Assembly: GCF_024199795.1 (NCBI RefSeq)
Contig: NZ_JANADK010000001.1
Coordinates: 8,184,001 to 8,248,000 of the forward strand
Direction: 5' to 3'
Length of the DNA stretch: 64,000 bases
From: Bradyrhizobium sp. CCGB01
Lineage (GTDB): Bacteria > Pseudomonadota > Alphaproteobacteria > Rhizobiales > Xanthobacteraceae
The notes below the pieces were generated by a model that was not told the DNA's origin, made no database searches, and was given only the letters and a program-made list of their open reading frames with translations. A program made the position numbers and the translations under genes. Positions 55,391-63,990 of the stretch are shown here, one piece after another (positions within the stretch are counted from its first letter, which is position 1; every line of letters starts with the position of its first letter).

Positions 55391-57415
55391 TCACACGCTC
55401 TTCTGGAACCGGCCCGACAGCTCGCCAAAACCCTCGATCAGGGCCTCGGTACCGTCGACTTCTCCTATCCGAGCCTTGACGTCACGCAGCCACGCCAAAT
55501 TGGCCTCGCTGGGGTCCTCCCCCAAGGCCAGCTCGGCGTCTTTCAGCTCTCTAAGTAGTGAATGCCATTGCCGATGCAAGGCGACGAGCTGATGCCAGGT
55601 GGCAAGAACGTCATCCCGCGCCGCGCCCTCGCGGGCGCCCCACACCGCCGCGGTCGTGATACCGCTCTCAACCCTTTGAAGAATCTGCGAAAATCCGCTC
55701 TTCTCGATGTCGCTTCGCATCTTTTCGGCCTGCTCGCCGGGGTCCGGCGAGTGGTGATGGTCGTTGGCGAAGGCGGCGATGATGCCGGCCCGGAGCTTAT
55801 GGGCCTCGGGGTGGGCCAGCTCCAGGGCGGCGACCTCCTCAAGGTGCTCATGCAGCAGCCAGGGGTGGTTGATCAGGCATTGCAGGATCAGGGCCTCCCG
55901 GCGGGAGATGGCGCTGCGCTGGCCCCGCATGATCGGACTTGTCGCAAGCTGGGGGCTCGCCGCCTGATAGGGGCCGGAGGGTAGCGGGGTGGGACCGGGC
56001 GGGCCGCGGCGCCCTCCACCAAATCCCTGGCCAAATCCCTGGCCACCGAATCGATTCGGCTGTCCGCCGCCGCGGGGCTGGAACGGGCGACCGCCGCCCC
56101 CTTGGCGGAAATTGCCCCGGCCGGCAAAGCCGCCGCGCCCGCCATCAGGGGCAAAGGCGCGCTGAAGCCGCTCGGCAAAGTCGTCGCGATAATAGCGCCG
56201 CACCACCTCGTCGCGGATGCCGTTGGAGAGTTCTTTGACGCGCGCTTCCAGCGCGGCTCGGCGCTCGGGCGTGGCAAAATTGCCGCCTTCGAGCTCGCGC
56301 GACCAGATCATCTCGGCGAGCGGCTTCGCCGCCGCGATCACCTCCTCGATGGCGCCGCGGCCGCCGGCGCGCACGAGATCGTCGGGGTCCTGCCCTTCCG
56401 GCAGCAGCGCAAAGCGCAGGCTCTTGCCGGGTGCGAGGAACGGCAGTGCAAGGTCGGCGGCACGATACGCGGCCTTCTGCCCCGCGCGGTCGCCGTCGAA
56501 GCAGAGGATCGGCTCGTCCGCCATCTTCCAGAGCAACGCGAGTTGGCTCTCGGTGAGCGCGGTGCCGAGCGGCGCGACCGCGCCTGCAAAGCCCGCGGTC
56601 ACCATCGCGATGACGTCGACATAGCCTTCGACCACGATCAGCGCGCCGCCATCATGGGTGGCTTTGCGCGCGGTCTGGTGATTGTAGAGATTGTCGCCCT
56701 TGTGAAAGAGCGGCGTCTCCGGCGAATTCAGGTACTTTGCCGGAACGTCCTTCTCCAGCGCGCGCCCGCCGAACGCGATGACGCGGCCACGCAAATCCGT
56801 GATCGGAAACATCACGCGATCGCGGAAACGATCGTAGGGCACGGGGATGTCGTTGCCGGCAACCAGCAGCCCGGTCTCGACCATGTCGTCGACGGAGACG
56901 CCGAGCTTGCCGAGATGCTCCTTCAGCGCGAAGCGATCGGGCGAGGCATAGCCGAGGCGGAACTGCAATTGCGTCGCCGGCGAGATCGCACGGTCGGCGA
57001 GATAGCCGCGCGCCTTGGCGCCGACCCGCGAGGCCAGCGTTTCCGCGAAATACTTGGCGGCGAGATCCATGACGTCGTGGAGCGAGCGCCGCCGCTGCTC
57101 CTCGCGCGCCGCGTTGGGCGTCACCGCCGGCAACGCCAGCCCCGCCATGTTGGCGAGCCGCTCGACGGCTTCCGCGAACGGCAGGCCGTCCGTCTCCATC
57201 ACGAAGGTGATGATGTCGCCATGCTTGCCGGAGGAGAAGTCGTGGTAAAATCCCTTCTGGTCGTTGACGTAGAAGGACGGCGTCTTCTCCTGCTGGAACG
57301 GCGATAGCCCCTTCCACTCCCGCCCCGCCTTCTTCAGCTTGACGCGCTTGCCCACGACTTCGGAGACCGAAAGCCGGGCACGAAGCTCGTCGAGGAACTG
57401 GGGCGTGAAGCGCAT
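55391..57415 (-). CDS. dnaG: DNA primase DnaG
   Basis: A 674-residue primase. The N-terminal zinc-binding domain here shows CHC2-type sequence (KKAGREWKGLSPFQQEKTPS, with the usual Cys/His ligands apparently replaced), followed by the TOPRIM catalytic core (ALIVVEGYVDVIAM, LCFDGDRAGQKAAYRAADLA). A Gly-rich linker (about 430-475) joins the C-terminal helicase-binding domain. It is upstream of rpoD. The loss of Cys and His ligands in the zinc region is as read from the sequence and would be worth checking. Confidence 0.96.
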   Translation of the reverse strand: MRFTPQFLDELRARLSVSEVVGKRVKLKKAGREWKGLSPFQQEKTPSFYVNDQKGFYHDFSSGKHGDIITFVMETDGLPFAEAVERLANMAGLALPAVTPNAAREEQRRRSLHDVMDLAAKYFAETLASRVGAKARGYLADRAISPATQLQFRLGYASPDRFALKEHLGKLGVSVDDMVETGLLVAGNDIPVPYDRFRDRVMFPITDLRGRVIAFGGRALEKDVPAKYLNSPETPLFHKGDNLYNHQTARKATHDGGALIVVEGYVDVIAMVTAGFAGAVAPLGTALTESQLALLWKMADEPILCFDGDRAGQKAAYRAADLALPFLAPGKSLRFALLPEGQDPDDLVRAGGRGAIEEVIAAAKPLAEMIWSRELEGGNFATPERRAALEARVKELSNGIRDEVVRRYYRDDFAERLQRAFAPDGGRGGFAGRGNFRQGGGGRPFQPRGGGQPNRFGGQGFGQGFGGGRRGPPGPTPLPSGPYQAASPQLATSPIMRGQRSAISRREALILQCLINHPWLLHEHLEEVAALELAHPEAHKLRAGIIAAFANDHHHSPDPGEQAEKMRSDIEKSGFSQILQRVESGITTAAVWGAREGAARDDVLATWHQLVALHRQWHSLLRELKDAELALGEDPSEANLAWLRDVKARIGEVDGTEALIEGFGELSGRFQKSV

Positions 57416-57536
57416 GGCGTATGTGTAACGCGAAACCGGGTGAGTCGGGCTGGGGATCAGGGATATAGGTGCGATCAGGCTAAAGGCCAGGTTTCTCGGG
57501 ATTATCCGGGTTATTCGACCTATTCACAGGCCTTTC

Positions 57537-57631
57537 CGTCATTCCGCCGAGCCCGCAATCCATTTCTCCGAGCATAGCGGCGGCGCGATGGATTTCGGGC
57601 CCGCCCTTCGGGCGCCCCGGAATGACACGGG
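57537..57631. repeat. Intergenic inverted repeat
   Basis: CGTCATTCCG with CCCGCAATCCAT faces ATGGATTTCGGG and CCCCGGAATGACA. It lies between dnaG and the divergent chlorite dismutase gene. Confidence 0.6.
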
Positions 57632-57668
57632 CCTTGAACCCGGCCCTGTTCCACGCTTCCATAGCGCC

Positions 57669-58232
57669 ATGTTCAGGACGTTTCGAGGCGGCCATAGCGG
57701 GGGTTGGCGCGTCACCTCGATTTCGCCCGTGACGGGCGAACCCCTGCCCTTCATGCCGGCGCTGTCGGTGGTCGACAGCGAGGCCGTCGCATTGCCGCTC
57801 GTGCCCTCGCGCAATGCGTGGCGGCTGGTGGGCGTTGCAAGCACGCTGCGCTACACCGAGCGCGCCGAGAAGCAGCAGCTCACCGCGGTGCAGGCCGGGC
57901 TCGGCCGGCCCGAGGCGACGTCCGCGGCGCTGATCCCGATCCGCAAGTCGCAAGCCTGGTGGGAGCTGACGCAGGAAGAGCGCCGCCGGATTTTCGAGGA
58001 CAAGTCGCATCACATCGCGAGCAGCCTGCGTTTCCTGCCGGCGATCGCCCGGCAGCTCTATCATTCCCGCGACCTCGGCGGCCCCTTCGACTTCCTGACC
58101 TGGTTCGAGTTCGCACCGCCGGATGAATCGCTGTTCGAAGAGCTGGTGGCGATGCTCAGGGCGACCGAGGAGTGGACCTATGTCGAGCGCGAAGTGGATG
58201 TGCGCGTGGTGAAGGAAGTGCTGTCGGCTTAA
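57669..58232 (+). CDS. cld: Chlorite dismutase-family haem protein (short, dimeric type)
   Basis: A 187-residue protein of the short chlorite dismutase lineage, as in Nitrobacter. The conserved block runs from WWELTQEERRRIFEDKSHH to RQLYHSRDLGGPFDFLTWF and ends EWTYVEREVDVRVV. His115 is placed as the proximal haem ligand and Arg128 as the distal catalytic Arg, 13 residues apart, as in Nitrobacter (His114, Arg127 as I recall). Such enzymes turn chlorite into chloride and O2. No signal peptide is seen, so it is cytosolic. The ATG at 57669 lacks a strong ribosome binding site. Confidence 0.88.
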   Translation: MFRTFRGGHSGGWRVTSISPVTGEPLPFMPALSVVDSEAVALPLVPSRNAWRLVGVASTLRYTERAEKQQLTAVQAGLGRPEATSAALIPIRKSQAWWELTQEERRRIFEDKSHHIASSLRFLPAIARQLYHSRDLGGPFDFLTWFEFAPPDESLFEELVAMLRATEEWTYVEREVDVRVVKEVLSA

Positions 58233-58263
58233 TGGTCGAACTGCCGGCAACGATGAAGGTCTG

Positions 58264-58408
58264 CTCCCTCGCCCCGCCTGCGGGGAGAGGGTTGGGGTGA
58301 GGGGGAGTCTCCGCAAGGACGGTGAGAGTTAGACTCGCGGAGAGTCCCCCTCACCCGGATCGCATCTTTGATGCAATCCGACCTCTCCCCGCAAGCGGGG
58401 CGAGGTGA
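58264..58408. repeat. Large inverted repeat of the GC-rich palindrome family
   Basis: CTCCCTCGCCCCGCCTGCGG with GAGAGGG at the left and CCTCTCCCCGCAAGCGGGGC with GAGGT at the right, and CCCCTCACC/GGTGAGGGG elements between them. It shares the core of 8251-8288 and 47856-47895. It fills the gap between the chlorite dismutase gene and the convergent gene. Confidence 0.7.
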
Positions 58409-58423
58409 AATCGAGAGCCCTCG

Positions 58424-58825
58424 TCAATGATCGAGAAAGCGGCCGGACTCGATGCGTGGAAGGTCGGTGACGGGCCAGTTGTAGATGTAGGTCCAGGCCT
58501 TCTCCGTGGTGGTGCCGTCAGGCAGCGTCACGTCGATCAGCTCGCGCAGATATTCGGTCGGCTCCGGAAAGCCTTCGCCGCAGGCCTCGTACATGTCGAG
58601 CTCGCGCAGGAGCTCGTCGGGCACGCGCAATTGAAAGAGCTCACCATGGACGACGTCGGAGGCCGCGTCCGACAGCAGCAATCCCGGATAGTGCTTCACG
58701 AGAACGAGCCGGCCGCGACAGGTCGCCTCTCCCAGGAAATCCGCATGGCCTGCAAGCAGCCGCGCCATTGGATGGTCGAAGCCGTGCATCAGGGTGCCGT
58801 AGACGAAAAGACGATCGGAGGTCAT
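58424..58825 (-). CDS. Gamma-glutamylcyclotransferase-like (AIG2/GGCT fold) protein
   Basis: A 133-residue protein with the N-terminal LFVYGTLMHGF motif that defines the fold, VVHGELFQL in the middle, and EACGEGFPEPTEYLREL later. The ATG at 58825 (MTSDRLFVYG) is the natural start. The activity (gamma-glutamyl peptide cyclisation or other) is unknown. Confidence 0.87.
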   Translation of the reverse strand: MTSDRLFVYGTLMHGFDHPMARLLAGHADFLGEATCRGRLVLVKHYPGLLLSDAASDVVHGELFQLRVPDELLRELDMYEACGEGFPEPTEYLRELIDVTLPDGTTTEKAWTYIYNWPVTDLPRIESGRFLDH

Positions 58826-59032
58826 GGGGTGTCTATAGCCGTCAATTGCGCGAAACGACAGCCGCACATCTTCTTCATCCCGCAAAGCTCCGGGGGAGCA
58901 AGCGAGATTCGGTCTTGTGATGAATCGAAAGCAGCGGCATCGTCCGGCGATCACGATGATTTTGGGTGGACCGACCCGCAAGCGATTGCTGCCCAATCTG
59001 GACGATATCTGCTTTTTCCATAGGCAATCAGG

Positions 59033-59839
59033 ATGGATTTGGACACGGCCGACGCGACCGATCAATTGCTCGGCGCGGGCGATATTCCGCCAGTGCATGA
59101 GGTGAATGCAGGGGGCGCATCGCCCTTCCTGCTCACTTCGGATCATTACGGACGGGAGCTGCCGCGCGCGCTCGGCGACCTCGGCGTCGCGGAAAGCGAG
59201 CTGACGCGGCACATTGCCTGGGACATCGGCATTGCCGGCGTCGCCGATCGGCTTGCACAAATGCTCGATGCGCATCTGATCGCGCAGCGCTATTCGCGGC
59301 TCGTGATCGACTGCAACCGCTCACCCGGCGTTGCAAGCTCGATCCCCGTGATTTCAGAGGCGACCGCGATCCCGCGCAACGAGGGCATCTCCCAGGGCGA
59401 GCGCGCGGCGCGGCGGCGCGAGATCTTCGAGCCCTATCACCGCCGCATCGATGCCGCGATCGATCGCCGCCTGCACGACAAGCGGCCGACGGTGCTGGTG
59501 TCGCTGCACAGCTTCACGCCTGTTTATGCCGGCGTCGCGCGGCCCTGGCACATCGGCGCATTGTACAACCGCGACACCGTGCTGCCGCAGCTGCTGCTGA
59601 AACATTTGCGCAGCGAGGGCGACCTCGTCGTCGGCGACAACGAGCCCTATGCGGTGAGCGACCTCAGCGACTACACCATTCCCGTCCACGGCGAAGCCCG
59701 CGGCCTCGTCAACACCGGCATCGAGATCCGCCAGGATCTGATCGCGGACCAATCCGGCCAGCAGCAATGGGCCGAGCGGCTGGGAAGGATATTTGCGGAG
59801 ATCGAAATCGAGCTGATGGCGGAGAGGCTGGTCGACTAG
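59033..59839 (+). CDS. N-formylglutamate amidohydrolase family protein
   Basis: A 268-residue zinc hydrolase of the HutG/N-formylglutamate amidohydrolase family: LLTSDHYGRELPRALGDLGV, LVIDCNRSPG, and VLVSLHSFTPVYAG with a conserved His. It probably removes N-formyl groups from glutamate or a related compound. No hut genes adjoin it. Its TAG overlaps the stop of the convergent gene in a CTAG. Confidence 0.88.
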   Translation: MDLDTADATDQLLGAGDIPPVHEVNAGGASPFLLTSDHYGRELPRALGDLGVAESELTRHIAWDIGIAGVADRLAQMLDAHLIAQRYSRLVIDCNRSPGVASSIPVISEATAIPRNEGISQGERAARRREIFEPYHRRIDAAIDRRLHDKRPTVLVSLHSFTPVYAGVARPWHIGALYNRDTVLPQLLLKHLRSEGDLVVGDNEPYAVSDLSDYTIPVHGEARGLVNTGIEIRQDLIADQSGQQQWAERLGRIFAEIEIELMAERLVD

Positions 59840-60825
59840 CCGCCCCGCGTCGCGACGAACAGTGCGAGCGCGGCAAAGATCGCGGCGATGCCCCACAGCA
59901 CAAAGGCGATGCGGCCGGCGCCGCGTGCATCGAGCGTTGCCTCGGCCGGATTGTCCGGATTGACGCGAACCTCGACGGTCGCGCCGTCCTTGTAGCGCGA
60001 CATCAGCTTCTTCAGCATCTCATCGGACCCCGACCGCGTGCCGGTCGCGACGCGCGCGCATTCATTGGTGTAGCTGACGTTCTGATAGCGATAGGTGTAG
60101 GTCACGCGTTTGCCGACCATCTCGGTGCCGCGGCGCTCGCCCGGCTCGCTGGCCTCGTGATAGTGCTCGATTCCCGACAGCTTGATCGTGCCCCGCACCA
60201 CCGGCCAGCGCGACGCCATCGAGGCCTGCCGCCGCACGGCCCATCCCATCAGCGCGATGACGAGGCCGAACGCGCCGAAGCCGACGACGAGGCCCGCGAG
60301 ATCGGGCCGGGCGATGTGGTGCGCAAGCCAGGCATAAGTCTGGTTGAGGCCGAACGCCGAGCCGAACACGATGCCAAGCACGATCGCCGTGCCTATGCCG
60401 AGGCAGCCCCACAGCCCCTTGGGCAGGTCGCGCTCGAGCACGGCCTGATCGGGATGGCGCGGATTGTAATAGACGGTGACGATGCTGCCGGAGGGATACT
60501 TTGCGAGCTTCTCGGCGACCTCGAAATTGCCGAGATCCTCGCCGATCGAGATGCGGTTACAGCGCAGCTTGCGGCCGCCGATCGCATAGTCGTAAGTCAC
60601 GTTCGCAAAATTGCGCTTCTCGAGGCGATAGCCTTCCTCGCGGTCGCTGTCGGAGACCCTGACCTCGCGCACCTCTGCAACCGAGGTGACGACCTTGCCC
60701 GGTGCCTGCGGCCAGTTGCGCGCCTCGCGCACCTGCCAGGTCTTCACAACGGCGGCGACCAATAACAGCCCGAGCGGTGCGAGCAGCATCGCGTAGACGA
60801 ACCAGGGCAGATCAGGCACGACCAA
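59836..60825 (-). CDS. DUF3592 membrane protein
   Basis: A 329-residue protein with transmembrane helices near 8-27, 140-160, 175-197 and 303-325. Two DUF3592-type soluble stretches (about 35-135 and 205-300) each contain a GxIV/VxVxxNPxxP-like ending (YYNPRHPDQAVLE; RVNPDNPAEATLD), so the protein is an internal duplication. Its function is unknown. Confidence 0.82.
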   Translation of the reverse strand: MVVPDLPWFVYAMLLAPLGLLLVAAVVKTWQVREARNWPQAPGKVVTSVAEVREVRVSDSDREEGYRLEKRNFANVTYDYAIGGRKLRCNRISIGEDLGNFEVAEKLAKYPSGSIVTVYYNPRHPDQAVLERDLPKGLWGCLGIGTAIVLGIVFGSAFGLNQTYAWLAHHIARPDLAGLVVGFGAFGLVIALMGWAVRRQASMASRWPVVRGTIKLSGIEHYHEASEPGERRGTEMVGKRVTYTYRYQNVSYTNECARVATGTRSGSDEMLKKLMSRYKDGATVEVRVNPDNPAEATLDARGAGRIAFVLWGIAAIFAALALFVATRGG

Positions 60826-60903
60826 ATTCCTTCGTCAGCGGCAATGCCCGATTGGACGCATCGCCGCCGCGAAGGGTTCAAGCGCGAACCGGCTTGCGGA
60901 AGG

Positions 60904-61521
60904 TTATTTCGCCCTGGTCAGCGCCAGCCAGATGCCGCCGCCGATCATGAAGCCACCGGAGATGCGCGACATCAGCCGCGTCCGTCGGGCCGAGAAGAAT
61001 TTCCGCGCGCGCCCGGCGGCGAGAGCGTAGAGCGCATCGGTCATCGCCGCAGTGACCATGAAGGTGGCGCCCAGCAGCGCGACCTGCGGAAAGTGGTCGC
61101 GGTTCATGTCCATGAACTGCGGAATGAAGGCGCCGAAGAAGATCAGCACCTTCGGGTTCGACAGCAGCACAAGAAAACCTTGCAGGAAGAACCCGCCGCG
61201 CGGCGGCGCCGGCGGCTCGTCGACATCGAGGCCTTCGACCGGCGCCCAGATCAGCTTGATGCCGAGCCAGATCAGATAGGCGGCGCCGGCAAAGCGCACC
61301 CAATCGAACCAGTAACCCATGGTCGCCATCAGCGAGGTCAGGCCGACCGCGACGATGCCGATGACGATGGCAAGGCCGGCCTGCGCACCCGCGACATTGG
61401 TCAGCGCTGCGCGCGTGCCGTGGCGCAGCCCGTTGGCGATGACGAGGGTGACGATCGGCCCCGGCAGCAGCGCCAGCGCGATGCAGGCGGCAACGAAGGC
61501 GAAATAGGCTTGCATGGACAT
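60904..61521 (-). CDS. LysE/RhtB-family exporter
   Basis: A 205-residue exporter with about six helices, the family motif LLPGPIVTLVIANGLRHG and LLSNPKVLIFFGAFIPQF. The start is taken as MSMQAYFAFV (ATG 61521); an upstream ATG at 61557 is possible. The substrate is unknown. It is divergent in sequence from the copy at 47905-48516. Confidence 0.9.
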   Translation of the reverse strand: MSMQAYFAFVAACIALALLPGPIVTLVIANGLRHGTRAALTNVAGAQAGLAIVIGIVAVGLTSLMATMGYWFDWVRFAGAAYLIWLGIKLIWAPVEGLDVDEPPAPPRGGFFLQGFLVLLSNPKVLIFFGAFIPQFMDMNRDHFPQVALLGATFMVTAAMTDALYALAAGRARKFFSARRTRLMSRISGGFMIGGGIWLALTRAK

Positions 61522-61570
61522 CATGGGGAGGACTCGGCTCGGGGCGGTTTGGGGCATTAATGCATGACAC

Positions 61571-62113
61571 TCACTTTCCGTCCAGCGCGGCGAGCACCCA
61601 GTCCTTCATCCCCTGCGTCTCCAGGAACACCAGTGCCGCACGCTGCATCTCGCTTGCTTTCCCACGCCCTTGAGCCGCCGCAACGAAAAGATCGCACCGC
61701 CGCGCGAGTGCAACGCCGATCGCGATGCGATGGACGCCGTCCGGCATGTCGAGATCATAACGCCTCGCGCGTCCGCGCATCTCGCCAACGCCCACTTCCT
61801 GACCCGGCGCGACGGCCGCGAAGCGCGGGCTGATCAGATCGATGTCAGCGACGCGATCCACCTCGTCGTCATCGGCAACGCCGCGGTCGCAATTGCAGAA
61901 GCCGCGCTTGGCGCGCGCGTAGAGCTCGGCGCCCGCGCAGGCCCCATCGCAACGGAACGCGCGGCCGGCGGGCCAGCCGTCACGCGGGAACGGCCATGCG
62001 ATCTCGCGCCAGTGCGCCGTCTCCTCCACCGGCGACGGCGCGAGTTGATAGGCCCCGACGCCGGACCCACCGAGCGCAATCGCCACAATCGCGATCGCCG
62101 CGCCGCGCCGCAT
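61571..62113 (-). CDS. Exported Cys-containing protein of unknown function
   Basis: A 180-residue protein with a Sec signal (MRRGAAIAIVAIALGGSGVG). Cys55, Cys59, Cys73 and Cys75 in RAFRCDGACAGAE and GFCNCDRG may bind metal or form disulfides. It starts 2 bases after the stop of the LVIVD gene, so the two are co-transcribed and likely act together in the periplasm. Confidence 0.75.
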   Translation of the reverse strand: MRRGAAIAIVAIALGGSGVGAYQLAPSPVEETAHWREIAWPFPRDGWPAGRAFRCDGACAGAELYARAKRGFCNCDRGVADDDEVDRVADIDLISPRFAAVAPGQEVGVGEMRGRARRYDLDMPDGVHRIAIGVALARRCDLFVAAAQGRGKASEMQRAALVFLETQGMKDWVLAALDGK

Positions 62114-62115
62114 CG

Positions 62116-63561
62116 TCAGTTCCTCGGCAGGCCGGCGACGGCGCGCGCGGGCCCTGTCAGTTCGAGGATATGCAGGCCGGTATTGGCGCGGTCGACGATG
62201 TAGATGTAGCCGCGCTCGTCGGTCTCGACATTGTTGGTCTGGATCGCGACCTTGCAGCGTTCGCCGCCCTCGACGGGAATGCAGCGCTTGTCCGTCGCGC
62301 TCGTGATCGCCGGGATGAAATATCCGACCTCCCTGGGATGATAGGGATCGCGGATGTCGAGCGCGCGCACCCCGGCATTGAAGAAGGCGATGAAGGCCAT
62401 CTTCTTGTAGTAGACCGGCGCCATGCTCTCGTTCGACGAATGCGAGCCGAAGCGGCCGCCGCGCTGGCAGAACTGGCCGCTCGCCTCCGGCACGGTGTAG
62501 CTCGAGATCATCATCGGCCGCGTCTCGGTGGTGACGTCGGCGAACCACACCATCTGCCGCGCCTCGCCGCATTCGTTCAAGATCGCCTCGTCGACGATCA
62601 TGACGATGTCACGGGTCTTGCCGTCCTTGTCCTCGGCGAATTCGGCGACGGGCATGTCGAGCATCGGAAACGTCGTGTGCGCCCCGTTGAAGGCGGACAT
62701 CGGCATGCGCGAAATCTCGGGATAGCGCAGATTGTCCGGCGTCGGCTCCTTCGGCCCGTTCAAGAGCTTGTCGCGATCGACGATCTGGAGGATGCCGCCC
62801 TTGTTGGTGCCGTAGCCGAAGAAGACGCGGTTGCCGTGGGGCCCGGTCGAGATCGGCCCGTGCAATTCGGTCGGCACCGCGCCGGTCGAGCCTGGCTCCT
62901 GCCCGGGCAAGCCAAAATCCCTGATCTTCTGCGGATGCGCGGGATCAGAGAGGTCATAGACCTGCGTCATGCGCCGCGTGCGCCAGTCCGGTGCGCCCGA
63001 GACGAGAAAAGCAATGCCAGTGTCGCACTCCCACCAGCTCTTGTGCGTGTCCTTCAGGCCGCCAATGCGCGTGATCAGCACGGGATTTGCGGGATCGGCG
63101 ACGTTCCAGATCTCATGCGCCTCGCTGCCGAAGGTGCGGAGCATGTAGACCGCATTGGGATCGCCCTTCGGCAACGACTTGCCGTCGCAGACCCGCACCA
63201 TTTGTGCGCCGCCGGACTCGTACTTTCCCTCCTGGCCCGGCAGGTGCCGCAGATATTTTGGACGCGCGGGATCGGTGACGTCGACGATGGACGTTCCGTT
63301 CGGCTCGGCCTGCCCCGTCATCGGGTTGACCGGAGCCGGCACGTCGTCGGTGCCGCCGTGATGGCCGATATAGGCGATCCAGCGGTCGCCCTGGTGATGG
63401 ATGGTCGGCTGGTAGGCACTGCGCGCCTGGAGGTCGTTGCTGCCGACCAGCTTCATGTTGGACGCTTCCGGCGGCGCGCCGATGGTCTGCTTCTGCGCGT
63501 AGGCGGATGTGCTGCATGCAAAAAGGACAAGGCACGCAGCAGTCAAGACGCAACGGAACAT
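62116..63561 (-). CDS. Exported LVIVD-repeat beta-propeller protein
   Basis: A 481-residue protein with a signal peptide (MFRCVLTAACLVLFACSTSA). The propeller blades recur as VDVTDPARPKYLRHL, WNVADPANPVLITRI, YDLSDPAHPQKIRDF and LDIRDPYHPREVGYF. Such proteins are periplasmic or surface binding platforms of unknown function. GGGAGGG precedes the ATG at 63561. It is divergent from the ArsR gene. Confidence 0.85.
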   Translation of the reverse strand: MFRCVLTAACLVLFACSTSAYAQKQTIGAPPEASNMKLVGSNDLQARSAYQPTIHHQGDRWIAYIGHHGGTDDVPAPVNPMTGQAEPNGTSIVDVTDPARPKYLRHLPGQEGKYESGGAQMVRVCDGKSLPKGDPNAVYMLRTFGSEAHEIWNVADPANPVLITRIGGLKDTHKSWWECDTGIAFLVSGAPDWRTRRMTQVYDLSDPAHPQKIRDFGLPGQEPGSTGAVPTELHGPISTGPHGNRVFFGYGTNKGGILQIVDRDKLLNGPKEPTPDNLRYPEISRMPMSAFNGAHTTFPMLDMPVAEFAEDKDGKTRDIVMIVDEAILNECGEARQMVWFADVTTETRPMMISSYTVPEASGQFCQRGGRFGSHSSNESMAPVYYKKMAFIAFFNAGVRALDIRDPYHPREVGYFIPAITSATDKRCIPVEGGERCKVAIQTNNVETDERGYIYIVDRANTGLHILELTGPARAVAGLPRN

Positions 63562-63638
63562 AATCCCTCCCGGAACCAATCTGCGTTGGCTGAGCTTCAA
63601 CGCTAGCACAGCCGCTTGCACGCGCCAAAGACACCATC

Positions 63639-63668
63639 TTGACATGCAACCATTTGGTTGCCTATTAT
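63639..63668 (+). promoter_or_regulatory. ArsR promoter with operator in the spacer
   Basis: TTGACA (63639-63644) and TATTAT (63663-63668) are spaced by 18 bases. Between them lies the perfect palindrome GCAACCATTTGGTTGC (63646-63661), which fits autorepression by ArsR. The predicted start point falls on or next to the ATG at 63676, implying a leaderless mRNA. Confidence 0.72.
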
Positions 63669-63675
63669 CGTTGCC

Positions 63676-63990
63676 ATGGATGAGGTCTTCAAAGCGCTCG
63701 CCGACGCGTCACGACGCTCGCTGCTGGACAGGCTTCACACCAAAAACGGCCAGACCCTGAACGAACTCTGCGAAGGCCTGTCGATGACCCGCCAGGCCGT
63801 GACCAAGCACCTTATCATTCTCGAAGAGGCCAATCTGGTCACGACCATCAGGCATGGCCGCGAGAAGCTGCACTATCTCAACCCGGTGCCGATCCATCAG
63901 ATCGGCGAACGCTGGATCAAGAAATTCGAGCGCGGCAAGCTCGCCGCACTCAGCGAGTTGAAACGTCAGTTGGAGAAGCGCGATGAGTAA
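63676..63990 (+). CDS. ArsR-family winged-helix repressor
   Basis: A 104-residue regulator: DEVFKALADASRRSLLDRL, then TLNELCEGLSMTRQAVTKHL as the recognition helix. It lacks the classical metal-binding Cys box. It overlaps the next gene (ATGAGTAA), whose start reads MSKPQF; this ArsR-SRPBCC order is common. The start ATG lies 8 bases after the -10 element. Confidence 0.92.
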   Translation: MDEVFKALADASRRSLLDRLHTKNGQTLNELCEGLSMTRQAVTKHLIILEEANLVTTIRHGREKLHYLNPVPIHQIGERWIKKFERGKLAALSELKRQLEKRDE

